Source: Geobacteraceae bacterium
GTDB lineage: Bacteria; Desulfobacterota; Desulfuromonadia; Geobacterales; Geobacteraceae
Assembly: GCA_905339345.1 (NCBI GenBank)
Contig: CAJPFF010000232.1
Location: 1 to 34,895 of the forward strand
Direction: 5' to 3'
DNA: 34,895 nt
The translations under genes and the position numbers were made by a program. The notes below the pieces were generated by a model, which worked only from the letters and a program-made list of their open reading frames with translations, was not told the origin of the DNA and searched no databases. Within the stretch, counting starts at the first letter, position 1, and every line of letters starts with the position of its first letter. Below, one piece after another: positions 1 through 11,353 of this stretch.

Positions 1-132
1 GACGCCCGGGGGGCCATCTCGGTCACCGAGCGGGCCTCCTACATCGGCCGGGTGCGGAACGTGGCGCGCCTCTGCGCCGAGGGGTACCTGAAACTGCGCG
101 AAAGCCTCGGCTTCCCGATGCTGAAGAAGTAG
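1..132 (+). CDS. glyQ: Glycine--tRNA ligase alpha subunit, 3' end only
   Basis: The first 43 codons of the window are open from base 1 and end in TAG. The translated tail (a [17 protein letters not shown] stretch, then a [10 protein letters not shown]-type end) matches the conserved C-terminus of the alpha subunit of heterotetrameric glycyl-tRNA synthetase. The alpha subunit carries the catalytic core that charges tRNA-Gly. glyS follows 104 bases downstream on the same strand, the normal glyQS order, so one transcript is expected. The start lies outside the window. Family assignment rests on a short tail plus context. Confidence 0.85.
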   Translation, partial: DARGAISVTERASYIGRVRNVARLCAEGYLKLRESLGFPMLKK

Positions 133-143
133 CCACCACGAAT

Positions 144-201
144 CCCCTCACCCGACCTTCGGCCACCCTCTCCCGAGGGGAGAGGGGCTGGGGGTGAGGG
201 G
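144..201. repeat. Extragenic palindrome between glyQ and glyS
   Basis: Nested inverted repeats: CCCCTCACCC (144-153) pairs with GGGTGAGGGG (192-201), and inside it CCCTCTCCC (166-174) pairs with GGGAGAGGG (178-186). There is no T-run after it, so it does not look like an intrinsic terminator. C-rich/G-rich palindromes of this composition are dispersed REP-like elements in many proteobacteria. Inside an operon such a hairpin could protect the glyQ message or tune the glyQ:glyS ratio; that is inference. Confidence 0.7.
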
Positions 202-236
202 AAAAGTCTTTCTCTTCTGAAAGGACAGATTTCGAT

Positions 237-2300
237 ATGGGTAAAGAGCTTTTCCTTGAAATAGGCACCGAAGAGATCCCGGCGGGCTTCATCCCCCGGG
301 CCATGGCCGAGATGGAGGCCCTCCTGGCGAAGGAGCTGGAGCACGCCCGCATCGCCTTCGGCGACATCCGGACCCTCGGCACCCCCCGGCGCCTGGCCCT
401 GGCGGTGAAGGGACTGCCGGCGGTCCAGCCCGACGCGGAGATTACCGCCATGGGGCCGGCGAAGAACGTGGCCTTCGACGCCGAAGGAAAGCCCACCAAG
501 GCTGCCGAAGGGTTCGCCCGGGGGCAGGGGGTGGACGTGGCCTCCCTGACGCTCGTCACCACCGAGAAGGGTGAGTACGTGGCCGCCGTCCGCAAGGAGA
601 GCGGCCGTCCGGTGCCGGACCTCCTGGCCGAGATCCTGCCACGGCTCGTTGCAAATATTCCGTTCCGCAAGTCCATGCGCTGGGGCGATCTCGATGTCCG
701 CTTCGCACGGCCCATCCACTGGATCGTGGCCCTGTTCGACGGCATCGTGGTCCCCTTCGGTTTCGGGAACATCGAGAGCGGCACCATCTCCCGGGGTCAC
801 CGCTTCATGGCCAACCAGCCGTTCCCGGTGCGGGACTTCGCCCATTACCTGGATGAGTGCGAGCGCCACTTCGTCATCCCCGACCCTGAGCGGAGAAAAG
901 AGATCATCCGCCGGGAGATCCACCGGGTGGCCAAGACGGCCGGCGGTCACCTCCTCCCCGACGAGGGGCTCCTCGAAGAAGTCTCCTATCTCTGCGAGTA
1001 CCCGAGCGCGGTCCACGGCACCTTCTCCGCCGAGTTCCTGAAGGTTCCCCGTGAAGTCCTCATCACCTCCATGCGGAGCCACCAGCGCTACTTCTCCATC
1101 GTCGACGACGCCGGGAAACTTCTCCCCGGCTTCATCACCATCAATAACACCCTCACCGAGGATCCCACCGTGGTGGTCAAGGGGAACGAGCGGGTGCTCC
1201 GGGCCCGCCTCTCCGACGCCCGCTTCTTCTTCGAGGAAGATAAGAAGGTCGCGCTTTCGACCCGGGTGGAGTCCCTGAAGAACGTGGTCTACCAGCAGAA
1301 GCTCGGCACCTCCTTTGAAAAGATGGAGCGGTTCCGGGCCCTGGCCGAAGGGCTGGCCGACCTCCTGAACCCGGTGGTGAAGGGGAAGGCCTCCCGGGCC
1401 GCGTTCCTCTGCAAGGCTGATCTGGTCTCCGGCATGGTGGGGGAATTCCCCGAGGTGCAGGGGATCATGGGGCGCGAGTATGCCCTCATCGAGGGTGAGG
1501 ACGCCGAGGTGGCAGCGGCCATCGCCGAGCACTACCTCCCGACCCAGGCCGGGGGCGAGCTGCCGTCGTCGGACATCGGCGCCTTCGTCTCCATGGCCGA
1601 CAAGCTCGACACCATCTGCGGCTGCTTCGGCGTGGGGCTCATCCCCACCGGCTCCGCCGATCCCTACGCCCTGCGCCGCTCGGCCCTGGGGATCATCAAT
1701 ATCATCCTCGACAAGGGGTACCGCCTCTCCCTGGAGGAGCAGGTGGACAAGGCCCTGGGGCTCCTGGCCCCCAAGCTCACCCGCCCGGCCGCCGATGTGA
1801 AGGCCGACGTGCTGGAGTTCTTCCGGGGACGGTTCGTGAACCTCATGGCCGACCGCTACGCCGCCGACGCGGTGGAGGCCGCCGTGGCCGCTGGCTGCGC
1901 CGACCTGGTGGATGCTGCCGCCCGCATCGCTGCCCTGGCCCAGTTCAAGTCCCACCCCGACTTCGAGCCCCTGGCCGTGGCCTTCAAGCGGGTCGGCAAC
2001 ATCGTGAAGGAAGGGGTGGACGTCGCAGTGGATCCGGCCCTCTTCCAGGACCCTGCCGAGGGGCTCCTCCACGATGCCGTCCAGGGTGTCGCCGCATCGG
2101 TACGCGGTAAGATCGCCGGTCGTGCCTATCTGGACGCCCTCACGGAGATCGCCGCCCTGCGGGGTCCCGTCGACACCTTCTTCGACAAGGTCATGGTCAT
2201 GGCCGAGGATGAACGGGTGCGGACCAACCGCCTGGCGCTCCTGACAGGGATCGCCCGGATGCTCGGTACCATCGCCGATTTCGCCAAGATAGCCGCCTAG
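237..2300 (+). CDS. glyS: Glycine--tRNA ligase beta subunit
   Basis: A 687-residue protein of the usual length for GlyS, the beta subunit of bacterial alpha2beta2 glycyl-tRNA synthetase. It opens with the conserved LFLEIGTEEIPAGF segment and contains MRWGD, FARPIHWI, GHRF and VLRARLSDARFFFEEDKK, all characteristic of the family. The central HD-like region (residues ~380-520) and the C-terminal anticodon-binding DALR-like region (~570-680) follow in order. The protein acts in the cytoplasm with GlyQ to recognise and charge tRNA-Gly. The start ATG has an AAGGA ribosome site about 10 bases upstream. The stop codon lies inside the left arm of the downstream terminator, so the gene ends the glyQS transcript. 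Confidence 0.97.
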   Translation: MGKELFLEIGTEEIPAGFIPRAMAEMEALLAKELEHARIAFGDIRTLGTPRRLALAVKGLPAVQPDAEITAMGPAKNVAFDAEGKPTKAAEGFARGQGVDVASLTLVTTEKGEYVAAVRKESGRPVPDLLAEILPRLVANIPFRKSMRWGDLDVRFARPIHWIVALFDGIVVPFGFGNIESGTISRGHRFMANQPFPVRDFAHYLDECERHFVIPDPERRKEIIRREIHRVAKTAGGHLLPDEGLLEEVSYLCEYPSAVHGTFSAEFLKVPREVLITSMRSHQRYFSIVDDAGKLLPGFITINNTLTEDPTVVVKGNERVLRARLSDARFFFEEDKKVALSTRVESLKNVVYQQKLGTSFEKMERFRALAEGLADLLNPVVKGKASRAAFLCKADLVSGMVGEFPEVQGIMGREYALIEGEDAEVAAAIAEHYLPTQAGGELPSSDIGAFVSMADKLDTICGCFGVGLIPTGSADPYALRRSALGIINIILDKGYRLSLEEQVDKALGLLAPKLTRPAADVKADVLEFFRGRFVNLMADRYAADAVEAAVAAGCADLVDAAARIAALAQFKSHPDFEPLAVAFKRVGNIVKEGVDVAVDPALFQDPAEGLLHDAVQGVAASVRGKIAGRAYLDALTEIAALRGPVDTFFDKVMVMAEDERVRTNRLALLTGIARMLGTIADFAKIAA

Positions 2301-2321
2301 CCCACGCTAGGCGGCTTTTTT
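2292..2321 (+). terminator. Intrinsic terminator of glyQS
   Basis: A perfect 9-bp stem, GCCGCCTAG (2292-2300) with CTAGGCGGC (2307-2315), has a 6-base loop and is followed by six T. The left arm includes the last codons and the TAG stop of glyS. Confidence 0.92.
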
Positions 2322-2346
2322 CATGTTTTAGCCCGGCTGAATCGTA

Positions 2347-2374
2347 TTGAGTGACACTTAATAAAATTTAATAC
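2347..2374 (+). promoter_or_regulatory. Candidate sigma-70 promoter of ppdK
   Basis: TTGAGT (2347-2352), a 16-base spacer and TAATAC (2369-2374) lie in an AT-rich stretch after the glyS terminator and 65 bases before ppdK. The -10 sits inside AAATTTAATACAG (2364-2376), a 13-mer repeated exactly at the promoter of the heme sensor kinase (23396-23408). Confidence 0.5.
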
Positions 2375-2439
2375 AGCTGAAGGGTTTTGACTTTCAGTAA
2401 ACGGCGGTTCCACCGCCACAACCACAGAGGAGGAGTGCA

Positions 2440-5106
<2,667 letters not shown>

Positions 5107-5135
5107 TTCTTCCGCAGCACCAGCGTATCGCCTTG

Positions 5136-5164
5136 AAAAGCCCCGGTCATCCGGGGCTTTTTTT
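5136..5164 (+). terminator. Intrinsic terminator of ppdK
   Basis: An 11-bp stem, AAAAGCCCCGG (5136-5146) with CCGGGGCTTTT (5151-5161), has loop TCAT and runs into a T tract. It lies 30 bases after the ppdK stop and is symmetrical enough to work on both strands. Confidence 0.93.
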
Positions 5165-5239
5165 CATAACACGCGCTCCCGTCACGCTCTTCACGATCCC
5201 TTCCTCTAATCACAAAATCAAAACGCGTTTTAAATCCAT

Positions 5240-5267
5240 TAAAGTGTCGCCCACCCTGTGCCGATAA
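5240..5267 (+). promoter_or_regulatory. Sigma-28 (FliA-type) promoter of a chemoreceptor gene
   Basis: TAAAGTGT (5240-5247), a 12-base spacer and GCCGATAA (5260-5267) closely match the flagellar sigma-28 consensus TAAAGTTT-N11-GCCGATAA; the -10 element is exact and the spacer is one base long. It lies 38 bases before the chemoreceptor start. This places the receptor in the motility/chemotaxis regulon. Confidence 0.82.
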
Positions 5268-5305
5268 GATATCAGATGTAAGTTTGTCGGTGGAGGTGTC
5301 GCGAT

Positions 5306-7399
5306 ATGTTCAGAAACAGGCTCGAATTCAAAGTGCTGGGAATTATTGGCGCAACCCTGTTTGTGGGGTTTGCCATCCTCGGCGTTACCGCCATCTGGCT
5401 GGAATACACCGCCCTGATGAAGCTCCAGACCAACAACACCCGGGGCCTCTCCACCCTTATCGTTCAGGAAATTGCCGAGTACATGATGGCGGGGGACATG
5501 GCGGTGATCGAGCGGTATGTTCAGAGGGTAAAGGGGAAAGGGACGGTGCTCGACCTGAAAGTGTTCGGCCCCGGCGGGAAGCCGTCAGGGAGCAAGAGTG
5601 CTCCCCCCGAACCGGCCGTGGTGGAGGCCATGGCGGCTGGCCGCGCCGGAGAGCGGCGGCACACTTTGGACGACGGCAGGCATGTGCTGAGTTTTGCCGT
5701 TCCCCTGGTGAACGAGGAGCGCTGCACGTCGTGCCACGAAAAGAGCGCCCGGTACACCGGTGCCATCATCCTCACCACCTCCCTTCAGGAAGGATACACA
5801 AGTGCCCGAAACCTGACCGTTGCCCTCACCGCAGCGGGCGTTATCTTCTTCCTGGCCATGCTCGGCGCCATGTACCTGTTCTTCCGGCGGACCCTTGTGC
5901 GCAATATCCGTGAGCTATCCGGCAGGATCCAGGTCATCGCCCACGGCGAGGGGGATCTCACCTCCCAGGTTCCGGTCCGCACCAGCGACGAGCTGGGCGA
6001 GCTGGCCGAGGGAGTCAACATGCTGATCGCCAAGCTGCGGGAGATTGTGACATCCCTCTACAGTCAGGCGGGGCACATCGCCATATCGGCCTGCCGCACC
6101 GTCAAGGAGACCGAAGGGCTTGTCTCCTCTACAGCCGAGCAGAAGGACCTTTCCACCTCGGTGGCGGTGGCGTCGGAGGAGATGTCGGCCACCCTGAACG
6201 ACGTGGCAGTAACCACCCAGCGGGCGGCCCAGCTCTCTCTGAATGTGGACCAGGCCGCCAAGGTGGGGATGACGACCGTGGAGGAGACCTCCCTGAGCAT
6301 AGACCAGATCCGTTCCAGCGTCCTCGGCACCCTTGACGCCATGGGGAAGCTGGAGCTCTCCTCAGGACAGATCGGCGAGATCGTCGGGATCATCGAGGAT
6401 ATTGCCGATCAGACTAACCTTTTGGCCCTCAACGCTGCCATTGAGGCGGCCAGGGCCGGCGATGCGGGGCGGGGATTCGCGGTGGTGGCCAACGAGGTGA
6501 AGACCCTCTCGAACCGTACCGCCGCGTCGACGCGGCAGATTGCCACCATTGTCCGGAGCATCCAGGGAGAGATCGGGGCGGTGGTTGCCGCCATCGACGA
6601 AGGAAAGGCGAAAGTGGAGGAGGGAGTCGAGAAGGCGGGTCATGCCCGGCAGCAGCTGGAGGGGATTCTCCGGCTGGCTGAGGAGTCCACGGACATGATC
6701 AACCAGATTGCCACGGCCACCGAGGAGCAGAGCGCCACAACTGTCGAGATTACGGAGAAGATCGGTCAGGTGTCAACGACGGCGGGATCGGTGAACGGCC
6801 AGATGGAGGAGACGGCCCGCATATTCCGCGAGCTTTCGGAAACGGCCGAGAAGATCTACGGTACCGTGGGCCGATTCAGTGTGGGATGCTACCACGATGC
6901 CGTCAAGGGGTATGCCGCGGAGTTGCGCGATCGGGTGACGGCAGTCATCGAGAAGGCGTTGGCGGAGCGTAAGATTACCCTCGATATCCTCTTCAGCGCC
7001 GATTACACGCCAATTCCGAACACTGCGCCCCAGAAGTACCGCACCCCCTCCGACCGGTTCTTCGACGAGCTCATCTCGCCAATCCAGGAGGAGGTTCTGG
7101 CCCGCGACGGGGGCATGTACTACGCCATCTGCGTCGACCGCAAGGGGTACTGTCCCTCCCACAACCTGCGCTATTCCCGCCCCCTTACCGGCGACCCCGC
7201 CGTGGACAAGGACCACAACCGCACCAAACGGATCTTCAACGACCGGACCGGCATCCGCTGCGCCACCAATACGCAGAGCTTCCTGCTCCAGACCTACCTG
7301 AGGGACACGGGGGAGGTGATGAACGACCTGTCGACGCCGATAACCATCGGCGGCAGGCAGTGGGGGGCCGTAAGGATCGGCTATCGGGCCGACGACTGA
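5306..7399 (+). CDS. Methyl-accepting chemotaxis protein with periplasmic c-type heme domain
   Basis: A 697-residue receptor. In order: TM1 (about residues 11-31), a periplasmic sensor domain with one heme-binding CTSCH at 140-144, TM2 (~171-193), a HAMP domain (~194-250), a cytoplasmic methylated helical hairpin with the signalling tip around [20 protein letters not shown], and an extra C-terminal domain of about 170 residues (~525-697). That last domain has [24 protein letters not shown] and [21 protein letters not shown], a PAS/Cache-like module found at the end of some receptors. The architecture matches the Geobacter heme-PAS receptor GSU0582. It probably senses redox state or a heme ligand and signals to CheA. 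GGAGGT precedes the ATG, and a sigma-28 promoter lies upstream. Its stop is 4 bases from the stop of the convergent receptor. Confidence 0.93.
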   Translation: MFRNRLEFKVLGIIGATLFVGFAILGVTAIWLEYTALMKLQTNNTRGLSTLIVQEIAEYMMAGDMAVIERYVQRVKGKGTVLDLKVFGPGGKPSGSKSAPPEPAVVEAMAAGRAGERRHTLDDGRHVLSFAVPLVNEERCTSCHEKSARYTGAIILTTSLQEGYTSARNLTVALTAAGVIFFLAMLGAMYLFFRRTLVRNIRELSGRIQVIAHGEGDLTSQVPVRTSDELGELAEGVNMLIAKLREIVTSLYSQAGHIAISACRTVKETEGLVSSTAEQKDLSTSVAVASEEMSATLNDVAVTTQRAAQLSLNVDQAAKVGMTTVEETSLSIDQIRSSVLGTLDAMGKLELSSGQIGEIVGIIEDIADQTNLLALNAAIEAARAGDAGRGFAVVANEVKTLSNRTAASTRQIATIVRSIQGEIGAVVAAIDEGKAKVEEGVEKAGHARQQLEGILRLAEESTDMINQIATATEEQSATTVEITEKIGQVSTTAGSVNGQMEETARIFRELSETAEKIYGTVGRFSVGCYHDAVKGYAAELRDRVTAVIEKALAERKITLDILFSADYTPIPNTAPQKYRTPSDRFFDELISPIQEEVLARDGGMYYAICVDRKGYCPSHNLRYSRPLTGDPAVDKDHNRTKRIFNDRTGIRCATNTQSFLLQTYLRDTGEVMNDLSTPITIGGRQWGAVRIGYRADD

Positions 7400-7403
7400 G
7401 GCT

Positions 7404-9110
7404 CTAAACCCGGAATCCGGTCATCGCTTCGTTCAGTTCGTCGATCTGGCGGGTGAGGCCGGTGACGGCCCCTTCCATGACCCTGGTGGTCTCCACATTT
7501 CCTTCGGACGTCCGCACCATGTTATCCACTGCCTGGACGATCTTTTCGGTGCTCTCGGTCTGGACCTGGCATGCCTGGCGGATCGTGGCGATCATTCGGG
7601 TGATCCCCTCGCTGGACCTGACGATGAGGGTGCTTGCGTTGCGCTGCTCCTGGGTGGAGTGTCGCACCTGTGAGGTGAGGTTCTTCATCCGGCCCACGGC
7701 GTCCGAGATGAGCCCTGTGCCGTAGGCCTGTTCTTCGGTGGCCCGCGCGATCTGTTCCACCATGCCGGCCACTCGCTCCACGGCGCCCCGCATATGTTCG
7801 CTGGCCTGGGCCTGCTCCACGGTGGTGCGAGCGATCTCGTTCACCTGCCCCGCCGCCATCTTCACGCCGTCGACAATCTTGTGGAGCGCCTCTCCCGAGC
7901 GGTACGACAGTTTCTCCCCTTCGGTGATCCGCAGTTCCGCGTGCCTAATGGCCGTCACCGCCCGCTCGCTCTCTTCCCGCAGCCCCGTGATGATGGTGCC
8001 GATCTCACCGGTTGAACTGGTGGTCCGCTTGGCGAGTTCCTTGATTTCATTGGCCACCACCGCAAACCCCTTGCCGTGTTCGCCCGCTTGGGCCGCGATG
8101 ATGGAGGCGTTCAAGGCGAGGAGTTTGGTCTGCTCAGCAATCTCGTTGATGACCGAAATGATCGTGCCGATGTGTCCCACCCGCTGCGACAGGGTCTCGA
8201 TGGTTTCCCCCACGGAACGGGAGGAGCGGCGGATCTCGTCGATGCCGGAGATGGTGCTCTCCACCGATTCGCGCCCCTGCTCCGCGTCCCGCAGTACCTC
8301 TTCGGAGATGGCGGCGGTCTCCACAACGCTCTTTTCTATCTGCTTGATGGACGTATCCATCTCGGCCACCAGCGATGCGGTCCGCATGGCGTCGTTCATG
8401 AGGGTGGAGGCATTGGAGCCGATCTCTTTCTCGGCAGCGGCCATCTGGATAATGGAGGAACTTACCTCCTCCACGGCGTTTGCGAGGGAATCCACATGGT
8501 TGGCCACCTCCTCGATGCTGGCCGACATCTGGAGGACCGACGAGGAGTTTTCGGCGGCGGTGCGGGAAAGCTGTTCCACCGACAGGGCCACGTCGGTAAC
8601 CGACCGGTCGATGGCGTGGATCCCTTCGGTGGTCCCCTGGACCGCCTCGGCCTGGACCTCTGCCGTGTCGACGCCCCGGTTGGCCGAAGCCTTGACCGTT
8701 GCCGCAATGGCGCGCAACTCGGTCACCGATGATTTTACCTTGGTGACCGTCCCGGCCAGGTGCTGGAGCATAGCGTTGAAGTTGGTGGAGAGCAGCCCCA
8801 GTTCGTCCTCTGTCTCGTCCCTGATCGTGATGGTCAGATCCCCCTCGGCTCCCCGGTCCATGGCTCCAGCCAATTTATTGACTCTCGTCACCAGCTTTCT
8901 GGCGGTGAGCATCCAGAGGACAAAGAGAAACAGGGCGGCATTGACGAGGGAGATGCCGAGGGTGAGGTGGGCGTATCCCTGGGCCGCCGGTGTGTCGCCG
9001 GCGTGGGAGCCGGCGGAATAGGCGCAGATGCTTCCGATCAGGGCAATGACGAAGCCCCCAAGGAGCGAGAAGCGGATCAGCCTTGAGCCGAGGCGCAGGT
9101 TATTTGCCAT
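7404..9110 (-). CDS. Methyl-accepting chemotaxis protein with minimal periplasmic loop
   Basis: A 568-residue receptor-like transducer. TM1 (~13-33) and TM2 (~48-69) are separated by only about 14 residues, so there is no periplasmic ligand-binding domain. A HAMP domain (~70-122) is followed by a long methyl-accepting signalling hairpin whose tip contains [21 protein letters not shown], then [17 protein letters not shown]. Any input must come through the membrane, the HAMP domain or a partner protein. AAGGAG lies 6-7 bases before the ATG. The DAC-like gene lies 126 bases upstream on the same strand, and a possible sigma-54 site sits in that gap. The 3' end faces the heme receptor with a 4-base gap and no separate terminator. 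Whether it feeds a flagellar or an alternative chemosensory pathway cannot be told from sequence alone. Confidence 0.93.
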   Translation of the reverse strand: MANNLRLGSRLIRFSLLGGFVIALIGSICAYSAGSHAGDTPAAQGYAHLTLGISLVNAALFLFVLWMLTARKLVTRVNKLAGAMDRGAEGDLTITIRDETEDELGLLSTNFNAMLQHLAGTVTKVKSSVTELRAIAATVKASANRGVDTAEVQAEAVQGTTEGIHAIDRSVTDVALSVEQLSRTAAENSSSVLQMSASIEEVANHVDSLANAVEEVSSSIIQMAAAEKEIGSNASTLMNDAMRTASLVAEMDTSIKQIEKSVVETAAISEEVLRDAEQGRESVESTISGIDEIRRSSRSVGETIETLSQRVGHIGTIISVINEIAEQTKLLALNASIIAAQAGEHGKGFAVVANEIKELAKRTTSSTGEIGTIITGLREESERAVTAIRHAELRITEGEKLSYRSGEALHKIVDGVKMAAGQVNEIARTTVEQAQASEHMRGAVERVAGMVEQIARATEEQAYGTGLISDAVGRMKNLTSQVRHSTQEQRNASTLIVRSSEGITRMIATIRQACQVQTESTEKIVQAVDNMVRTSEGNVETTRVMEGAVTGLTRQIDELNEAMTGFRV

Positions 9111-9200
9111 TATGGTCTCCTTATGCGGTGACGTACCAGGGAGGTTTCGCTGATGCCCAGGGCAGGGGGCGGGCCATGGTGTCGGGCAATTTCATTAAGA

Positions 9201-9216
9201 TGCAAAGGATGTACCC
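9201..9216 (-). promoter_or_regulatory. Possible sigma-54 promoter of the minimal-loop receptor
   Basis: On the minus strand GGGTACATCCTTTGCA has GG and GC at the -24/-12 spacing (GG-N10-GC) and matches TGGCACGNNNNTTGCA at all but three defined positions. It lies about 90 bases before the receptor start, between it and the DAC-like gene. It would separate the receptor from the upstream gene. Confidence 0.35.
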
Positions 9217-9236
9217 GTATCTGTCGGGGTGCAGGG

Positions 9237-10511
9237 TCAGCCGAAGCGGTAGACCCGTTTGCCCCCGTGGTAAAGTTCAATGGGGCCGTCCTCCGATACC
9301 TTGATGACGCGGCCGAAGTAGGAGGCGGCGCTGGCTGCCGTGGTCCGTCCTCCCCCGGCCACCACTTCGCGCGTGTGGGAGGTGTCGATGATAAACCCCG
9401 TCTCCAGGAGCCTCCCCTTCGTGCTGAAGACCGTCATGCCGTCCGACGAAAGGAGCCGGAGCAGTTCTCCCGACTCTTTGAGCCTGCCGATGGTCTTTCC
9501 CTTTACGTTGCCGAAGAGGAGCGCTCCGAGGGGATCGCCTCCTCCCACGGAGCCCCGTTTCAGGGGGGCAAGCTGCCGGGGGCTCCGCTCGTGGATCAGG
9601 ACGACAGTGCCGTGGCGGGTCTTGGAGAGGGTGTAGACCGTCCAGAGCAGGTGGTTGATCTCCTCGTTTCCGAGGCTTGCGGCCAGAAAGGAGCGGATGA
9701 TGTCCGGGTCGAAGATCCCCCACTGACCCCGCCGCCGTACCAGGAGCTTGTCGGGGCTGATGATGACTTCGATCTCCGACGCCTCGTTGACCTTTACGGC
9801 GAAGGCTCCGGTGCCGGCGCTCTGCAGCAGCGCGAAGGCCCCCTGGTGGGTCTGACGGTCAACCTCCTCCCGTTCGGCCGTGGCTCTGGTCTTGATGATG
9901 CCGCTCACCTGCATCTGGATGTTGCCGACAAAAAGGGAACTCACCCCGTCGATGAACCGGTAGGTGAGCGGGTTGGCGAAAAAATCCGCATTGATGGTCT
10001 GGGGAGGGTGGAGATCGGTCCAGTCGTACTTCTGGGACCGGACCCGCCGGCTGAACTCCGGGAGCTTGGTCCGGTGAATGAGGAACCCGGTGGTGGCCGG
10101 TTTCCCCTCGTAGCGCTGGTAGGAGAGATTCTTCAGGAGCTGGATCAGTTGCTGGATCGACCAGAAGGCCTTGCGGTGGTCCCCTCGCAGGAAGCGGGCC
10201 ACGGTGATATCCATGATCGACGCCAGGAGCGCCGTGCGGAAATGGGCGGCGTACCCCTCCTGCTTGAACCCGGTGAACAGGGCGGCGAACGCGGCCAGGA
10301 GTTCGCGGCAGAAGACTTCCTCCGTTCGCGTGAAGGGGATGGCTCCGCGCCGCGCCGTAAATGTGTAGGGGAGATTGTCGATGGTGATCGCTTCGACCAG
10401 AGCCGGACCCTCTCCTCCGGGAACCTCTTCCCCGGGGATAAGACTTACCGTGGCCCCGCCGAGGAGGGTCTGAATGTTTCCCTTAATGTCATCGAAGGCT
10501 GCTGTCGGCAT
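9237..10511 (-). CDS. Protein with diverged diadenylate-cyclase-like (DAC) C-terminal domain
   Basis: A 424-residue soluble protein, no signal peptide or membrane helix seen. The last ~130 residues follow the DisA_N/DAC pattern: a strand with RHGTVVLI (299-306), then LLSSDGMTVFSTKG with DG at 357-358 where the family has DGA, then GGGRTTAASAAS at 386-397 where the family has G(T/A)RHRAA, then VIKVSEDGPIELY (402-414), as in CdaZ-type cyclases. The nucleotide-binding RHR is therefore RTT. Residues 1-290 are not recognised; they are mixed alpha/beta and could be a sensor region. It may make or only bind a cyclic dinucleotide, or have lost activity. A sigma-70 promoter lies upstream. A GGGAG ribosome site precedes the ATG. 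Confidence 0.7.
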   Translation of the reverse strand: MPTAAFDDIKGNIQTLLGGATVSLIPGEEVPGGEGPALVEAITIDNLPYTFTARRGAIPFTRTEEVFCRELLAAFAALFTGFKQEGYAAHFRTALLASIMDITVARFLRGDHRKAFWSIQQLIQLLKNLSYQRYEGKPATTGFLIHRTKLPEFSRRVRSQKYDWTDLHPPQTINADFFANPLTYRFIDGVSSLFVGNIQMQVSGIIKTRATAEREEVDRQTHQGAFALLQSAGTGAFAVKVNEASEIEVIISPDKLLVRRRGQWGIFDPDIIRSFLAASLGNEEINHLLWTVYTLSKTRHGTVVLIHERSPRQLAPLKRGSVGGGDPLGALLFGNVKGKTIGRLKESGELLRLLSSDGMTVFSTKGRLLETGFIIDTSHTREVVAGGGRTTAASAASYFGRVIKVSEDGPIELYHGGKRVYRFG

Positions 10512-10545
10512 CGGGTACTCCCGGTTCGTGGGGGTGGCGGCTTAC

Positions 10546-10574
10546 ATTCTAGCATCGTGGGAGACCGGCGACAA
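10546..10574 (-). promoter_or_regulatory. Sigma-70 promoter of the DAC-like gene
   Basis: On the minus strand TTGTCG (10569-10574), a 17-base spacer and TAGAAT (10546-10551), with TG one base before the -10 (extended -10). It lies 35 bases before the start codon and after the terminator of the FAH-family gene. Confidence 0.55.
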
Positions 10575-10607
10575 CTGCCGGGGACGAAATAGCGGCTGTA
10601 AAACGTC

Positions 10608-10634
10608 AAAAGGGGATGGACCTCCCATCCCCTT
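10608..10634 (-). terminator. Intrinsic terminator after the FAH-family gene
   Basis: AAGGGGATGG (10610-10619) pairs with CCATCCCCTT (10625-10634) around a 5-base loop. On the minus strand the stem ends in a short T run. It lies 19 bases after the FAH-family stop. Confidence 0.8.
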
Positions 10635-10653
10635 CTAATCCTAGGAATTAGAT

Positions 10654-11310
10654 TTATTTAACGGCAACCTGGAGCCGGGCAACGCCCGGTATCTCGGCCA
10701 CGAGTTCGTCTCCCGGGACAATGGCGCTGACGCCGGCGGGGGTGCCGGTGAGGATGATGTCGCCCGGTTCCAAGGTGAATATTCCCGAGAGGTAGCTGAT
10801 AATCTCGCGAACCGTGTGGATCATGAGGGAGGTGGAGCCGTCCTGGCGCGTCTTGCCGTTGACGGTGAGAAGGATTCGCAAATTTTGCGGGTCGGTGACC
10901 CGGTCGGCGGGGACGAAGGGGGAGAGGGGGCAGGCGGTGTCGAATCCCTTGGCTATTTCCCAGGGGAGTCCTTTCTTCTTGAGCTCGGCCTGTACGTCAC
11001 GGAGCGTCAGGTCGATGGCGACGCCGTAGCCGGCCACGTGCTCCAGGGCGCGTTCGGCCGGGATATCCTTTCCCGTGGTTCCGATGAGGACCGCCAACTC
11101 CGCTTCGTGGTGGCACTCCTTGGAGTAGGGGGGAATAACGATGGTGCCGCCGTCTTCGATGACCGAGGTGGCGGGCTTCATGAAGATGACCGGCGTGTCG
11201 GGTGTCTCGTTTCCCAGTTCCCTGATATGCTCCACGTAATTGCGGCCGATGCAGAGGATTTTACCGATGGGATACTCCGTGCCGCTTTCGGCCAAGGTGG
11301 CAAATTTCAT
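10654..11310 (-). CDS. Fumarylacetoacetate hydrolase (FAH) family protein
   Basis: A 218-residue protein, the compact single-domain FAH size (FAHD1/YcgM-like). KILCIGRNYVEHIRELG starts the core. The metal ligands are seen as Glu69 and Glu71 in HHEAELAVLIG and Asp100 in VAIDLTLRDVQ; a lysine follows in the AKGFD motif, and the C-terminal GDIILTGTPAGV is typical. Relatives hydrolyse acylpyruvates or fumarylpyruvate, or decarboxylate oxaloacetate, in the cytoplasm; the substrate here is not determined. An AGGAGGG ribosome site lies close to the ATG. It starts only 18 bases after the hairpin that ends the thiamin operon, so it depends on read-through or on a promoter inside the preceding gene. 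Confidence 0.88.
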   Translation of the reverse strand: MKFATLAESGTEYPIGKILCIGRNYVEHIRELGNETPDTPVIFMKPATSVIEDGGTIVIPPYSKECHHEAELAVLIGTTGKDIPAERALEHVAGYGVAIDLTLRDVQAELKKKGLPWEIAKGFDTACPLSPFVPADRVTDPQNLRILLTVNGKTRQDGSTSLMIHTVREIISYLSGIFTLEPGDIILTGTPAGVSAIVPGDELVAEIPGVARLQVAVK

Positions 11311-11328
11311 GATATCCCTCCTGAATGG

Positions 11329-11353
11329 AAAAAGGGCGGGTTGAAATCCGCCC
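11329..11353 (-). terminator. Terminator after the thiamin/radical SAM operon
   Basis: GGGCGG (11334-11339) pairs with CCGCCC (11348-11353) around an 8-base loop. On the minus strand it is followed by TTTTTC. It starts directly after the radical SAM stop codon. Confidence 0.72.

Noticed and set aside
39-2072. A 677-codon open frame on the minus strand opposite glyS
   Set aside because: Its product is a Gly/His/Leu/Glu-rich string without domain patterns; glyS on the other strand is certain. It is a codon-bias shadow in GC-rich DNA.
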